64,000 nt of DNA from Amycolatopsis thailandensis (GCF_002234405.1 NZ_NMQT01000066.1:17762-81761), one strand, 5' to 3'. Numbered from the stretch's first letter, positions 1 to 8,384 are shown. Translations and numbers: made by a program. Notes: generated by a model not told the origin, from the sequence alone.

Positions 1-404
1 ATCGGCCGACCGCTGAAGTCGCGCGTCCCACCCGCCGACCCGTGGCTGACAGCGGCTGGCAGAAAACCCAGGCGGGCGCAAGACGAGAAGCAGTGACCTG
101 CGGCCGATCACGGCGCCGCGAACGAACACTGTATGTCGTAAGCCTGACCGGGACTTCTCGTAACCTTCCGGCCAGCGCCGTCGTCGACGAAACGATCGCC
201 GGACCCGCCCGGAGTCGACCGAAAGGCGAGACAACACATGATTTCCTCACGACGCTTCGCATCGTGAGGAAATCATGGAATCAAGGTTGAAAAAGACATC
301 CCCGTCGACTATTTCACCTCCACACTCTTGAGCCCTATCCTGAACAGAGCGCCATTGCCGACGGACGGGCATGACTGTGTCTCACCCTGAACGTGGAGGT
401 GGGG
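1..404. other. Gene-free stretch upstream of the first ANTAR gene
   Basis: I see no convincing gene here. A short open frame at 42-290 (+) has arginine-rich composition and no recognisable domain or ribosome binding site, so I treat it as chance. The only structured part is a perfect inverted repeat at 237-277, described separately. Confidence 0.6.
237..277. repeat. Perfect 16-bp inverted repeat (possible terminator)
   Basis: The arms at 237-252 and 262-277 are exact reverse complements around a 9-base loop, giving a stable hairpin with A/T-rich arms. No T-run follows on either strand, so it could be a terminator for genes left of the window, a protein-binding palindrome, or a small mobile remnant. 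It lies about 130 bp before the first GAF-ANTAR gene and is too far away to act as that gene's operator directly. Confidence 0.6.
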
Positions 405-1025
405 ATGAGGCTGACCGATGATCACGTCGCGTTGCTGGGCGTGGACGGGATGACGGTCTCCGCGACGACGAGCGGGGCCGCAGAGCTGGCATGGTCCTCC
501 GATGAGGCCAGCGCCCGGCTCGACGACGAACAATTCACCTTCGGGGAAGGCCCTGTCGTCGACGCGATCGACACCGGCGCACCGGTGCTGTGCTCGGCAC
601 TGGACGTGACCGCGCGTTGGCCCGGTTTCACCGCGGCCGCGTTGAAACGGGACGTGCACGCGGTTTTCGCGTTCCCGGTGATGCTCGGTGCGATCACCAT
701 CGGCGCGCTGATGTGTCATCGGCGTGCGGCCGGGTCGATGAACAACGCCGCGATGACCAAAGCTCTGGCACTGGCGGATTCCCTCACGCCGGCGTTGTTG
801 ACAAGCCCGGACGACTCTGCGGAGGAAGTGTGGTCGCAGCAACTCCATCGCGCCGAGGTACACCAGGCTACCGGCATGATCAGCGTCTTCCTGGACGTTT
901 CGCTCGCCGAGGCCCTGTCCAGGCTGCGGGCCTACTCGCTCAGCCAGGATCGCCCGATCGCCGAGGTGGCTCGGGACATCGTCGCCAGGCGCCTCAGGCT
1001 GCCACGAGACTTCCGCTATTCATGA
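405..1025 (+). CDS. GAF-ANTAR transcription antitermination regulator
   Basis: Soluble regulator of about 206 residues. Residues 1 to about 135 form a GAF-type sensor domain (the WPGF...FAFPV...IGALMCHR pattern is typical). The last 60 or so residues are an ANTAR RNA-binding domain, recognisable from the HQATGMISVFLDVSLAEAL helix and the later RLRAYSLSQDR helix. ANTAR proteins bind paired-hexaloop hairpins in leaders and prevent early termination. The ATG at 405 is preferred over a GTG at 393, because a GGAGG box at 395-399 sits 5 bases upstream of it. A second GAF-ANTAR gene follows on the same strand 54 bp later, so the two may be co-transcribed. The sensed ligand is unknown. Confidence 0.85.
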   Translation: MRLTDDHVALLGVDGMTVSATTSGAAELAWSSDEASARLDDEQFTFGEGPVVDAIDTGAPVLCSALDVTARWPGFTAAALKRDVHAVFAFPVMLGAITIGALMCHRRAAGSMNNAAMTKALALADSLTPALLTSPDDSAEEVWSQQLHRAEVHQATGMISVFLDVSLAEALSRLRAYSLSQDRPIAEVARDIVARRLRLPRDFRYS

Positions 1026-1079
1026 CCTGCATGAGGCCAGGACACAGGAACGGCCAGCGGGCCGGGCGAGGACCTTGAG

Positions 1080-1805
1080 ATGGACAATCGGGACGAACGC
1101 TTGGCCGCTACCTTTGTCGAACTCGCCGATACCCTGGTGAGCGACTTCGATCTCGTCGAACTGCTGGACACCCTCGCGATCAGATGTACGGAGTTGCTGG
1201 GGGTTTCGGCCGCGGCGCTGCTGCTCGCACCTCCCGGGATCGAACTCCGCCAGGTCGCGGCATCGGATTCGGGCTACGCCCTGTCCGATCTACTGGCCAT
1301 GGCCCAGCACGATGGTCCAGCCTGGCAAAGCCACCACGAGGTGAGAGTCATCGGACCGATCGACCTGGACGGCGCGCGCACACAGTGGCCCGACTTCACC
1401 GAGGCCGCCGAGCGAGTCGGCTACCGGGAGATGTGCGCCGTCCCGATGCGTCTGCGTGACCAGGTCCTGGGCGCGCTGCTCCTGCTGAACATCCATCCCG
1501 CGAAACTATCGGCGACCGACGTCCAGCTGGCACAGGCACTCGCCGACGCCGCGACGATCGGCATCCTGCACGAACGAGTCCTGCGGCAGCAGATCGATCT
1601 CGTCACCCAGCTGCACACCGCCCTGCAAAGCCGGATCCTGATCGAGCAAGCGAAAGGAATCCTCGCCGCCCGCACCGACACGAGTGTGGACCAGGCCTTC
1701 GAACTGATGCGCGGTCACGCCCGCCGCCACCTCCGCCGCACCAGCGACATCGCCCGCCACGTCATCGACACCCGCGGCACACTGCCCGCTCCCGAGAACT
1801 CCTAG
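1080..1805 (+). CDS. GAF-ANTAR transcription antitermination regulator
   Basis: A 241-residue paralogue of the preceding gene with the same layout. The GAF domain covers roughly residues 10-165 (LLGVSAAALLLAPPG, WPDFTEAAERVGYREM). The ANTAR domain covers roughly 175-235 (the helix containing LIEQAKGILAARTDTSVDQA, followed by MRGHARRHLRRTSDIARHVI). ANTAR domains bind RNA, so it probably controls antitermination at leader hairpins. The ATG at 1080 directly follows the sequence ccttgag, a weak ribosome binding site. No kinase or DNA-binding domain is fused. The neighbour at 405-1025 and two ANTAR fragments nearby suggest repeated local duplication. Confidence 0.87.
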   Translation: MDNRDERLAATFVELADTLVSDFDLVELLDTLAIRCTELLGVSAAALLLAPPGIELRQVAASDSGYALSDLLAMAQHDGPAWQSHHEVRVIGPIDLDGARTQWPDFTEAAERVGYREMCAVPMRLRDQVLGALLLLNIHPAKLSATDVQLAQALADAATIGILHERVLRQQIDLVTQLHTALQSRILIEQAKGILAARTDTSVDQAFELMRGHARRHLRRTSDIARHVIDTRGTLPAPENS

Positions 1806-1883
1806 ACCGAGACCATGTTGTCTGCGCCAGGACGACGTACCCCCACCAGGTAGCGCGCACCTCACCCGAGCCGCTGGATCGGC

Positions 1884-2081
1884 CTACGTGGTGTGGTCGT
1901 CCAGGTGCAGGCGCCGGGTAAGGAAGGCGTAGGCACGCAGCCGGGTGAACGCCAGATCGGCTGGCACGGTGAGAGTGTCGGCGAGCAGGCCGGCGGCCTG
2001 CTGAACTTCCTTTCCATAGAAGCCAAGGCTGTCGCCCCGACCTGAATCGCTACTGGCCAAGCTCGCCGCGCTGTGCAGCAC
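1884..2081 (-). pseudogene. ANTAR domain remnant
   Basis: The translated end of this frame (QQAAGLLADTLTVPADLAF, then RLRAYAFLTRRLHLDD) matches the ANTAR helices of the two upstream genes almost position by position. There is no GAF domain, and the sequence before the ANTAR part is unlike any known partner domain, so the 5' part appears to be lost. It lies on the opposite strand to the intact paralogues. I call it a truncated relic rather than a working 65-residue protein, because no ribosome binding site is visible. Confidence 0.6.
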
Positions 2082-2101
2082 CAGGGGGCAGTATCGCGTC
2101 C

Positions 2102-2161
2102 CGGACAGACCCCGCCCTCTACGGCACTTACGACACGGTCCAGGACAAGCTCGCCAAGTGA
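2102..2161 (+). pseudogene. 3' end fragment of an unidentified gene
   Basis: A short frame ends TDPALYGTYDTVQDKLAK at the TGA at 2159-2161, immediately before a strong bidirectional terminator. This looks like the surviving C-terminus of a once longer protein. Upstream the frame quickly loses sense and runs into the antisense ANTAR remnant. I cannot name the family. Confidence 0.3.
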
Positions 2162-2167
2162 CCCGTG

Positions 2168-2209
2168 AAGGCCGCCTCGAGAGATCCGAAGATCTCTCGA
2201 GGCGGTCTT
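2168..2209. terminator. Strong bidirectional terminator hairpin
   Basis: The arms 2168-2186 and 2191-2209 pair over 19 positions (one G-U) around the tetraloop cgaa. The hairpin starts 6 bases after a stop codon on the plus strand and lies 13 bases beyond the stop of the minus-strand dehydrogenase, so it can end transcription from both sides. Confidence 0.8.
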
Positions 2210-2222
2210 GCCCAAACAGGAT

Positions 2223-3392
2223 TCAAGGGCGGAAGACAGCGCGGACGCAGTCGTCCTTCTTGTTCTTGAACAAGTCGTAACCACGGGGCGCGTCGTCCAG
2301 CGGCAACACGTGCGTGGCGAGATGGTCGGTCGAGAGTTCTCCCTTGGCGAGGCGGTCCAGCAACATGGGGATGTAGCGCTGACCGTGTTGCTGCGCGCCG
2401 CGCAGGGTGAGGCCCTTGTTCATCATGGCGCCGAGCGGGAATTTGTCGACGAAACCGCTGAACACCCCGAGGACGAACACCGAGCCGCCCTTGCGGCAGT
2501 TGTAGATGGCCTCCCGCACGGCGATGGGCCGGTCGGTTTCCAGCTTGAGCTTGCTCTTGACCTGGTCGTAAACGTGCTGTGGTCCGAAGCTGTGGGCTTC
2601 ACAGCCGACCGCCTCGATGCACACGTCGGGACCCCGGCCACCGGTCGCCTCACGCAGCGCGGCACCCACGTCGGTGTCCGCGTAGTTCAAGGTCTCGACC
2701 CCGAAGACCCGCTCGGCCTGGTCGAGCCGGTAGCCCAACCGGTCGATGACGAAGACCCGTTCGGCTCCCAGGAGCTGGGCCGCGCGGGCGGCCATCTGAC
2801 CGACCGCGCCACAGCCCCAGACCGCGACCACGTCGCCGGGCCGGACGCCGCCGAGATCGGCTCCCATCCAGCCGGTCGGTCCCGAATCCGAAGAGAACAG
2901 GGCACTCAGGTCGTCGACGCCTTCCGGGATCGGGATGGCGGTGTGGTCGGCGAAGGGCACCCGGACGTACTCCGCGTGACTGCCCTTGAACCCGCCCATC
3001 GCGTGGGAGTAGCCGAAGATGCCACCAGGATCGGCACCCCACAGAGCCTGGGTGATTCCCGGGTTGGTGTTGGTGTTGTCGCACAGCGACCACAGGTCGT
3101 GGCCGCAGTACCAGCATTCACCGCAGCCGATGAACGAGCACACCACCACCCGGTCACCGACCTTGTGCCGGGTCACCCCGGGGCTGGTTTCGACGACCTC
3201 GCCCATGAATTCGTGCCCGATCACGTCACCCGCCTGCATGAAGGGGATGTGCCCGGTCAGCAGATGCAGGTCCGAGCCGCAGGACGTGCTGAGCCCTACC
3301 TTCAGGATGAGATCCTTGTCGTTCTGGATCCGGGGGTCCGGGACGTTCTGCACCCGGACGTCGTTGACGCCTTCCCAGCAGAGTGCCCTCAC
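2223..3392 (-). CDS. Zinc-dependent alcohol/formaldehyde dehydrogenase
   Basis: A 389-residue medium-chain dehydrogenase. The catalytic zinc site is visible as SCGSD (Cys) and GHEF (His, Glu). The structural zinc loop has four cysteines in CGECWYCGHDLWSLC. The NAD-binding Rossmann turn is GCGAVGQ. The long WGADPGGIFGYSH to GGFKGSHAEYVRVPFAD stretch and the SDSGPTGW motif match the glutathione-independent formaldehyde dehydrogenase branch, so an NAD-linked oxidation of small alcohols or aldehydes in the cytoplasm is likely. The GTG start at 3392 overlaps the stop of the upstream gene as GTGA, which indicates translational coupling. The exact substrate cannot be read from sequence. Confidence 0.88.
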   Translation of the reverse strand: MRALCWEGVNDVRVQNVPDPRIQNDKDLILKVGLSTSCGSDLHLLTGHIPFMQAGDVIGHEFMGEVVETSPGVTRHKVGDRVVVCSFIGCGECWYCGHDLWSLCDNTNTNPGITQALWGADPGGIFGYSHAMGGFKGSHAEYVRVPFADHTAIPIPEGVDDLSALFSSDSGPTGWMGADLGGVRPGDVVAVWGCGAVGQMAARAAQLLGAERVFVIDRLGYRLDQAERVFGVETLNYADTDVGAALREATGGRGPDVCIEAVGCEAHSFGPQHVYDQVKSKLKLETDRPIAVREAIYNCRKGGSVFVLGVFSGFVDKFPLGAMMNKGLTLRGAQQHGQRYIPMLLDRLAKGELSTDHLATHVLPLDDAPRGYDLFKNKKDDCVRAVFRP

Positions 3393-3814
3393 AGCCGTCC
3401 ACCCTTCTGCGCGTTGCGGGTCATCTTTCGCAGGACCTTGCCGAGGGGCCCGGGATGAGTGGACGGAGGATCCGCCTGGAGCACGATTCCCGTTTCGATG
3501 AGCGACTTCGCCTTGCGGAGAGCGGAACGCAGATCCCCGCGCGACACCTTGGTCCCGGCCGGGCGGGCGCGCAATTCGGTGCCCTTGTCCCCTGCCGCGG
3601 GTACGATGCGCAGTTCGATGTCGTCGCCCAGCCGCGCCAACGGTTCCGGTAGCGAGTCCATCGGCCCCACGTCGTCGGGCGGGCGGTTGACGGTCACCGC
3701 GAGCCAATGGTCGTCATGGTCCGCGGCCGGTCCGCGCAAGCCGCGGATGACGGTGACGGCGACCACGCCGGCACCTCCGACGGCGGCCGCGGTGACTGTT
3801 CGTGCTGTTGTCAT
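3389..3814 (-). CDS. Conserved hypothetical membrane-anchored protein
   Basis: A 141-residue protein with an N-terminal hydrophobic helix (about residues 6-25, TVTAAAVGGAGVVAVTVI) and a soluble remainder. Residues 37-85 contain the pattern WLAVTVNRPPDDV...ELRIVPAAGDKGTELRARP, which resembles the strand arrangement of small START/cyclase-like folds, but this is only an impression. It is translationally coupled by a GTGA overlap to the downstream dehydrogenase, so the two probably work together. I do not recognise a named family. Confidence 0.6.
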   Translation of the reverse strand: MTTARTVTAAAVGGAGVVAVTVIRGLRGPAADHDDHWLAVTVNRPPDDVGPMDSLPEPLARLGDDIELRIVPAAGDKGTELRARPAGTKVSRGDLRSALRKAKSLIETGIVLQADPPSTHPGPLGKVLRKMTRNAQKGGRL

Positions 3815-3852
3815 TCGTCTGCCTTTCCTCGCGGATAAGCTCGGGGCTTCGA

Positions 3853-4257
3853 TCAGTCCGGTGGCGGCGGGGTGCGGATCTCGTCAGGCACGGAACCCCC
3901 GGGGAAATCTGCCGCGATACCGAGGTTTTCCGCGTAATCGAGACTGTCCGGCCGTGTGTTGTCCACACGCTCCTCCCGCTCACGATCGGTGGCCTCCGCC
4001 GTCTCGCCGACGTCCGGACGTTCCTCGGCCAGCCGCTCACCGAGCGGAGCGGGATGTGCCTGTTCCCACGACGTCATGCCGTGCTTGGTCACCCCGCTCC
4101 AATGCTCCGGTGGATCCATTCCCTCTTCGAGCGGGTCCACACGCAGCCGGTCTTCATCGAGGTCCTCGGCGCTGTTCAGCGCGGCCGGATCGCTCTCGAC
4201 CTGATCGGGTGCCCCGGTGTCCTGCGGAGGGTCGTAGGACTGATCGTGCTCGAGCAT
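3853..4257 (-). CDS. DUF5709 family protein
   Basis: A 134-residue, highly acidic, hydrophilic protein. The central block (DRLRVDPLEEGMDPPEHW, then GVTKHGMTSWEQAHPAPLGE, ending RLAEERPDV) is the hallmark of DUF5709, a family seen mainly in actinobacteria and of unknown function. There is no signal peptide or membrane segment, and the ends look disordered. It sits between the dehydrogenase pair and a hemerythrin-domain gene on the same strand; together these look like stress or stationary-phase functions, though that is inference from context. Confidence 0.75.
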   Translation of the reverse strand: MLEHDQSYDPPQDTGAPDQVESDPAALNSAEDLDEDRLRVDPLEEGMDPPEHWSGVTKHGMTSWEQAHPAPLGERLAEERPDVGETAEATDREREERVDNTRPDSLDYAENLGIAADFPGGSVPDEIRTPPPPD

Positions 4258-4281
4258 GGTTTTCCTTTCCTGGCGCCAGGA

Positions 4282-4836
4282 TCAGCGGCCAAGGGCGTTG
4301 CGGATGGCGTCGCGGGCCCGGTCCATGATCGCGACGGGCGGGCCGAGCAGGAGGTTCGCGGTCGCGCTCTCGACCCCGGGGTGGGGGTGGGTCGGCGCGA
4401 TCGCCTCCGCCACCCGTACGGTCGCGGCCATCGCGCGCAGCCTGTCCGGTCCATGCGCCACGCGCAGCAGCGGGAACTCCTCCTTTTCCTCGTGTTCGGC
4501 GTGGGCGAGAACGTCTTCGCGCAGCTGGACGAGCAAGGTGTCGAAGCCTTCCGCGTCCGGGCCCATCTCGGTCAGGGTGACCAGCAACCGCTTGGCGCGG
4601 TGTTCCTCGCCGATCCGGGCTTCCACGACGTGCTCGCCATCCTGAAGAGCCCGCACTTCGGGATGGACCACCTCCTCTTCCGCCGTCTCGTGCACGGCGA
4701 GCAACCGCACCAGGTCGCGGAACAGGTCCCGGCGCCGTTCTCCTTCCGCGGTCTCCAGCTCGGTGAACAGCAGCCGTATTTCGTCGTGCTGGCGGTGCAG
4801 CAAGGCGATGACGTCTTCGTTTTCTTTGTCGGCCAC
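4282..4836 (-). CDS. Hemerythrin HHE domain protein
   Basis: A protein of about 184 residues made almost entirely of a four-helix HHE domain. Likely iron ligands are visible in HRQHDEIR, AVHETAEEEVVHPE, EEHRAKRLL and HAEHEEKEEFP. Such proteins bind a di-iron centre and are linked to oxygen, nitric oxide or redox sensing. The GTG at 4836 is chosen because gagggaagaa lies just upstream; the open frame extends further, but that part overlaps the intergenic region and has odd composition. It is divergent from the cytochrome oxidase gene, with about 145 bp between the two starts. Confidence 0.82.
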   Translation of the reverse strand: MADKENEDVIALLHRQHDEIRLLFTELETAEGERRRDLFRDLVRLLAVHETAEEEVVHPEVRALQDGEHVVEARIGEEHRAKRLLVTLTEMGPDAEGFDTLLVQLREDVLAHAEHEEKEEFPLLRVAHGPDRLRAMAATVRVAEAIAPTHPHPGVESATANLLLGPPVAIMDRARDAIRNALGR

Positions 4837-4980
4837 GGATTTCTTCCCTCTTGTCCGGCGGACGTTTCGGTTTCCGGCGGGTTCCCCCATCACCGCGCTT
4901 CACACCTCACCGCGAAAAGTGTGGGAACCGAGTGGCCGGGTACACGCGTGCGACGCCCCGGACGAAGGACAGGTACCGCG

Positions 4981-6753
4981 ATGACTCAGACGCCGTCACG
5001 GCTCGCCCCGGTCCCGCACGCACCTCGCCGGACAGGCAAGCGGGGGAACGCCCTGCTGAAGCTGATGAGGACGACGGACCCGAAGACGATCGGCGTGGTG
5101 TACATGGTCACGTCGTTCGGGTTCTTCCTGATCGGCGGGCTGACGGCGCTCCTGATGCGCGGCGAACTGGCCAGGCCCGGGCTGCAGTTCCTGTCGCCGG
5201 AGCAGTACAACCAGCTGTTCACCATGCACGGCACGATCATGCTGCTGCTCTACGCGACACCGAACGTGTTCGCCTTCGCCAACTTCCTCGTGCCCCTCCA
5301 GATCGGATCGCCTGACGTCGCCTTTCCCCGGCTGAACGCCTTCTCGTACTGGCTGTACCTGTTCGGCGCGCTGATCGTGCTCAGCGGATACCTGACCCCG
5401 GGCGGGCCACCGGACTTCGGCTGGACCGCCTACACGCCGCTGTCCACCGCCGTGCACTCACCGGGAGTGGGCGGAGACCTCTGGATCGCGGGGCTGATCG
5501 TGACCGGACTCGGCACGATCCTCGGCGCGGTCAACATGGTCACCACGATCGCCTGTCTGCGCTGTCCGGGAATGCTCATGTGGCGAATGCCGATCTTCAC
5601 CTGGAACATCCTGTTCACCAGCATCCTGATCCTGATCGCGTTCCCGATCCTGACCGCGGCGCTGTTCGGGCTGATGGCCGATCGTCACCTCGGGTCGCAC
5701 GTGTTCGATCCGGCCAACGGCGGGGTGATCCTGTGGCAGCACCTGTTCTGGTTCTTCGGCCATCCCGAGGTCTACATCGTCGCGTTGCCGTACTTCGGCA
5801 TCGTCAGCGAGATCGTCCCGGTGTTCAGCCGGAAACCGTTGTTCGGCTACAAGACCATGGTCTTCGCGACCATCGCCATCACCGCACTGTCGGCGGCGGT
5901 GTGGGCGCACCACATGTTCGCCACCGGCGCGGTCCTGCTGCCGTTCTTCTCGATCATGACCTTCCTCATCGCCGTGCCGACCGGGATCAAGTTCTTCAAC
6001 TGGATCGGCACCATGGGGAAAGGACAGCTAACCTTCGAATCACCGATGCTGTGGTCCATCGGATTCCTTGTGACGTTCCTGCTCGGCGGGCTCACCGGGA
6101 TCATCCTCGCCTCCCCGCCGCTGGACTTCCACATCCACGACACCTACTTCGTCGTGGCGCATTTCCACTACGTCCTGTTCGGCACCATCGTGTTCGCCAC
6201 CTTCGCCGGAATCTACTTCTGGTTCCCCAAGATCACCGGCCGCATGATGAACGAGGGACTGGCGAAATGGCATTTCTGGACCACATTCATCGGCTTCCAC
6301 ACCACGTTCCTCGTCCAGCACTGGCTCGGCAACGCCGGAATGCCGCGTCGTTACGCCGACTACCTGCACAGCGACCAGTTCACCGGCATGCACACGGCCT
6401 CCACGATCGGTGCGTTCCTGCTCGGCCTTTCCGTGCTGCCGTTCATCTGGAACGTGGTCAAGAGCTACCGGTACGGCGAACCGGTGGACGTCGATGACCC
6501 GTGGGGACACGGGAACTCCCTCGAATGGGCCACCACCAGCCCGCCACCCCGGCACAATTTCCTCGAATTACCCCGGATTCGCTCCGAACGCCCCGCTTTC
6601 GAACTGCACTACCCGCACATGATCGAACGCATCCGCGACGAAGCACACCGCACCACCGGGCACCCTGGGGATGCCGCGGATCCGGCCGAAATCGCCGCCT
6701 CGGCCACCCAGCCGGACGACCAGGGCCCCAGCAGCGACCCGCGCGGACGCTGA
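4981..6753 (+). CDS. ctaD: Cytochrome c oxidase subunit I
   Basis: A 590-residue multi-helix membrane protein, the catalytic subunit of aa3-type oxidase, which reduces oxygen and pumps protons. Heme and copper ligands are all present: His83 in TMHG, the H261-P-E-V-Y265 pair (CuB ligand and cross-linked Tyr), His310/His311 in AHH, and His394/His396 in HFHYVLF. The C-terminus has the usual actinobacterial extension rich in charged and Ala/Pro residues. No other oxidase subunit or assembly gene is adjacent, so this is probably an extra, stand-alone copy. The ATG at 4981 begins a soluble N-terminus of about 38 residues before helix I. Confidence 0.93.
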   Translation: MTQTPSRLAPVPHAPRRTGKRGNALLKLMRTTDPKTIGVVYMVTSFGFFLIGGLTALLMRGELARPGLQFLSPEQYNQLFTMHGTIMLLLYATPNVFAFANFLVPLQIGSPDVAFPRLNAFSYWLYLFGALIVLSGYLTPGGPPDFGWTAYTPLSTAVHSPGVGGDLWIAGLIVTGLGTILGAVNMVTTIACLRCPGMLMWRMPIFTWNILFTSILILIAFPILTAALFGLMADRHLGSHVFDPANGGVILWQHLFWFFGHPEVYIVALPYFGIVSEIVPVFSRKPLFGYKTMVFATIAITALSAAVWAHHMFATGAVLLPFFSIMTFLIAVPTGIKFFNWIGTMGKGQLTFESPMLWSIGFLVTFLLGGLTGIILASPPLDFHIHDTYFVVAHFHYVLFGTIVFATFAGIYFWFPKITGRMMNEGLAKWHFWTTFIGFHTTFLVQHWLGNAGMPRRYADYLHSDQFTGMHTASTIGAFLLGLSVLPFIWNVVKSYRYGEPVDVDDPWGHGNSLEWATTSPPPRHNFLELPRIRSERPAFELHYPHMIERIRDEAHRTTGHPGDAADPAEIAASATQPDDQGPSSDPRGR

Positions 6754-6758
6754 CGCTG

Positions 6759-7025
6759 TCACGCCGATTCGGGAACCAGCGCCCGGTCGATCCCGGATCG
6801 CAGCCGGCGGCGCAGTTCGACGACCAGGGCGGGATCGGCGTAGGCCAGCGTTTCGAGGTCGACCTCTCGCGGTATCGGCACTTCGGCGGGGAGCAGCGAG
6901 TCCAGGACCAGCCCTGCCGCGCACAAGGCCAGCGCGTCGTCCGCCGCCGGCGGCAGATCCACCACCTCACGGAGCCACGGTGTCACCAGCACCTTGCGTT
7001 GCTCCGACGTGAGGTCGGCGGACAT
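6759..7025 (-). CDS. Hypothetical protein
   Basis: About 88 residues, acidic and helical (LTSEQRKVLVTPWLREVVDL...LETLAYADPALVVELRRRL). I do not recognise the family. It converges with ctaD, their stops being 6 bases apart. The ATG at 7025 follows a GAGGATGAG box; a longer version starting at 7091 would overlap the neighbouring ANTAR-only gene. It lies 17 bp downstream of that gene on the same strand, so co-transcription is likely. Confidence 0.5.
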   Translation of the reverse strand: MSADLTSEQRKVLVTPWLREVVDLPPAADDALALCAAGLVLDSLLPAEVPIPREVDLETLAYADPALVVELRRRLRSGIDRALVPESA

Positions 7026-7042
7026 CTCATCCTCGGGCGGCT

Positions 7043-7234
7043 TCACGCCGACCACGGTGCCCGGCCGGTCGACGCCACCAAAGCAGCGCACCGTGACAGC
7101 GAGATGTGCCGACGGCGCGCCATCTCCCTCAGCTCACCACCAGCCCGCTCACGGTTGACACCCCGAGCGACCAAAATGGCCTCCGCCCGCTCGACATCAC
7201 CAACGGGCACGATCGCTTTCCTGCGAAACAACAC
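7043..7234 (-). CDS. ANTAR-domain-only small protein
   Basis: A 63-residue protein whose residues 14-56 (ERAEAILVARGVNRERAG, then ELREMARRRHISLSRCAALV) follow the ANTAR helix pattern of the GAF-ANTAR protein at 1080-1805. Some usual positions are altered: QAKG becomes RAEA. It has no sensor domain. The GTG at 7234 is preferred because GGAGGA (7241-7246) is correctly spaced; an open frame continues to 7282 without a better start. It may be a stand-alone RNA-binding regulator or a relic still under translation. Confidence 0.5.
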   Translation of the reverse strand: MLFRRKAIVPVGDVERAEAILVARGVNRERAGGELREMARRRHISLSRCAALVASTGRAPWSA

Positions 7235-7300
7235 TACGTTTCCTCCAGCGGCACTCCACGACGACTCACGACATCTACCCACGAGCCCCGTACCTCAATC

Positions 7301-7438
7301 GTGAAACTTGCGGCCGCGGGCCCGGTTTCCCGGCACGTGCTTACCACCATCGGCGCCGTTCTCGCCGTCATGGGTGTGGTTCTCGCGATTCTCGGCGGCA
7401 CGGGACGCAAGGTGGACGGCCGCGCCCGCTGGTTCTGA
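7301..7438 (+). CDS. Short membrane peptide, DUF6131-like fragment
   Basis: A 45-residue frame with one hydrophobic helix (TTIGAVLAVMGVVLAILG) and the ending GTGRKVDGRARWF. The helix plus the GR.VGGR.hW-type tail is what I know from DUF6131, a family of tiny two-helix actinobacterial membrane proteins. Here the first helix is missing, so this may be a truncated copy. A GTG at 7301 is possible, but no clear ribosome binding site is seen. It sits in a zone of decayed genes. Confidence 0.35.
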   Translation: MKLAAAGPVSRHVLTTIGAVLAVMGVVLAILGGTGRKVDGRARWF

Positions 7439-7475
7439 GCCGATCGTCGTGGGAATCGACGGCCCCGGTCCACGT

Positions 7476-7840
7476 TTCACCGACGTCGACCGAGCGATCA
7501 CCGAGCTGATCGGCCTGTGCGGCGGATTCTCGCTGGCGCTCGGACTGATCGCGGCCCGTATCCGAACCGACCCTGACCTTCTGACCGACCTCGTCACCGA
7601 ACTCCGGGACCTCGGTCTGGAGGCTCTGGAGTCCGACGACCCCACCGCCAGCCTGCCCACGGTTCTGTCCTGGTCACTGCGCCACCTCACCGACAGGCAG
7701 CCCGCGCTGTTTGGTCTGCTGGGCATCGCGCCGGCCCTGATACCACACTGCCGGCCGTGGTCTCTCTCACCGACCGGCCAGCAGCTGGGGCACGTTCAGT
7801 GTTGTCGGGGATGGAGGATGCGTCTTTCCGCGAGTGCCAA
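7476..7840 (+). pseudogene. NB-ARC / AfsR-type regulator fragment
   Basis: The frame reads ITELIGLCGGFSLALGLIAA, then DLVTELRDLGLEALES and TVLSWSLRHLTDRQPALFGL, which matches the ARC2 and winged-helix part of AfsR/SARP-type STAND ATPases (CxxLPLAL and SYxxLxxxxxxLFRLLG patterns). At about 7735 the sense switches to another frame (PDTTLPAVVSLTDRPAAGA) and soon stops. The P-loop part and both ends are absent, so this is a dead internal piece. Confidence 0.6.
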
Positions 7841-7943
7841 TACGCCGTCAGTTGACGAGAGAGTCGTTCGAACAGCTACACGCAGCGGGCCCCGACGAGA
7901 AGCATTGCCAGGAGACGACGAGGTCCACCGAGTCGCGTCGGAC

Positions 7944-8330
7944 TCAGGTCGCCGGGCCCTGCGTCGACGGCGCCGCGGAGATCACCGTGTCCAAAGCCCG
8001 GCGGGAGGTGCTGAGGTCCTCGATGGCCTGGTCGATCCGATCGCGCTCCCGTCGCAACTGCGCGATGAGGTCCGGGCAGGTCGGCACCAGCCTTTCGCCG
8101 TCCTCGCGGATGCACGGCAACACCGAGGAGATCGTCGCGGTGGACAACCCAGCGGCCAGCAGACCCCGGATCCTGCGCACCACGGCGACGTCGGAGGTCG
8201 GGTACTCCCGGTAACCGCTCGGTCGGCGTTGCGGCCGAAGCAGCCCCTGCTCTTCGTAGTAGCGCAACAGCCGATGGCTCACGCCGCTGCGCCGGGACAA
8301 CTCGCCGATCCTGATCGTCCGCACCGACAC
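7944..8330 (-). CDS. MerR family transcriptional regulator
   Basis: A 128-residue regulator with an N-terminal winged helix-turn-helix (RIGELSRRSGVSHRLLRYYE, then GYREY) followed by a coiled-coil dimer helix (LRRERDRIDQAIEDLSTSRR). No metal-binding cysteine pair typical of CueR/ZntR is present (only single Cys residues in the linker and helix), so it more likely senses an organic molecule. The GTG at 8330 follows GGGAG. It is divergent from an MFS pump, with a MerR-type dyad between them, and the two almost certainly form a repressor/activator-efflux pair. Confidence 0.87.
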   Translation of the reverse strand: MSVRTIRIGELSRRSGVSHRLLRYYEEQGLLRPQRRPSGYREYPTSDVAVVRRIRGLLAAGLSTATISSVLPCIREDGERLVPTCPDLIAQLRRERDRIDQAIEDLSTSRRALDTVISAAPSTQGPAT

Positions 8331-8351
8331 TGCGACTCCCGCCACACCACA

Positions 8352-8384
8352 GTTGACTCTCACATCCATGTCAGACTCTACGGT
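8352..8384 (+). promoter_or_regulatory. MerR operator and long-spacer promoter of the MFS pump
   Basis: GTTGACTCTCACAT (8352-8365) and ATGTCAGACTCTAC (8368-8381) match as an inverted repeat at 11 of 14 positions. The dyad lies between a -35 box TTGACT (8353-8358) and a -10 box TACGGT (8379-8384) separated by 20 bases. This over-long spacing is the signature of MerR-activated promoters, where the bound regulator twists the DNA. The expected transcription start falls at about 8391, right at the ATG at 8392, so the mRNA is probably leaderless. Confidence 0.75.

Noticed and set aside
42..290. 82-codon open frame at the left edge
   Set aside because: No ribosome binding site, Arg/Ser-rich translation and no domain; consistent with chance in high-GC DNA.
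2208..3458. Long plus-strand frame opposite the alcohol dehydrogenase
   Set aside because: It is the antisense shadow of a clearly coding gene; the translation is Gly/Arg/His-rich without motifs.
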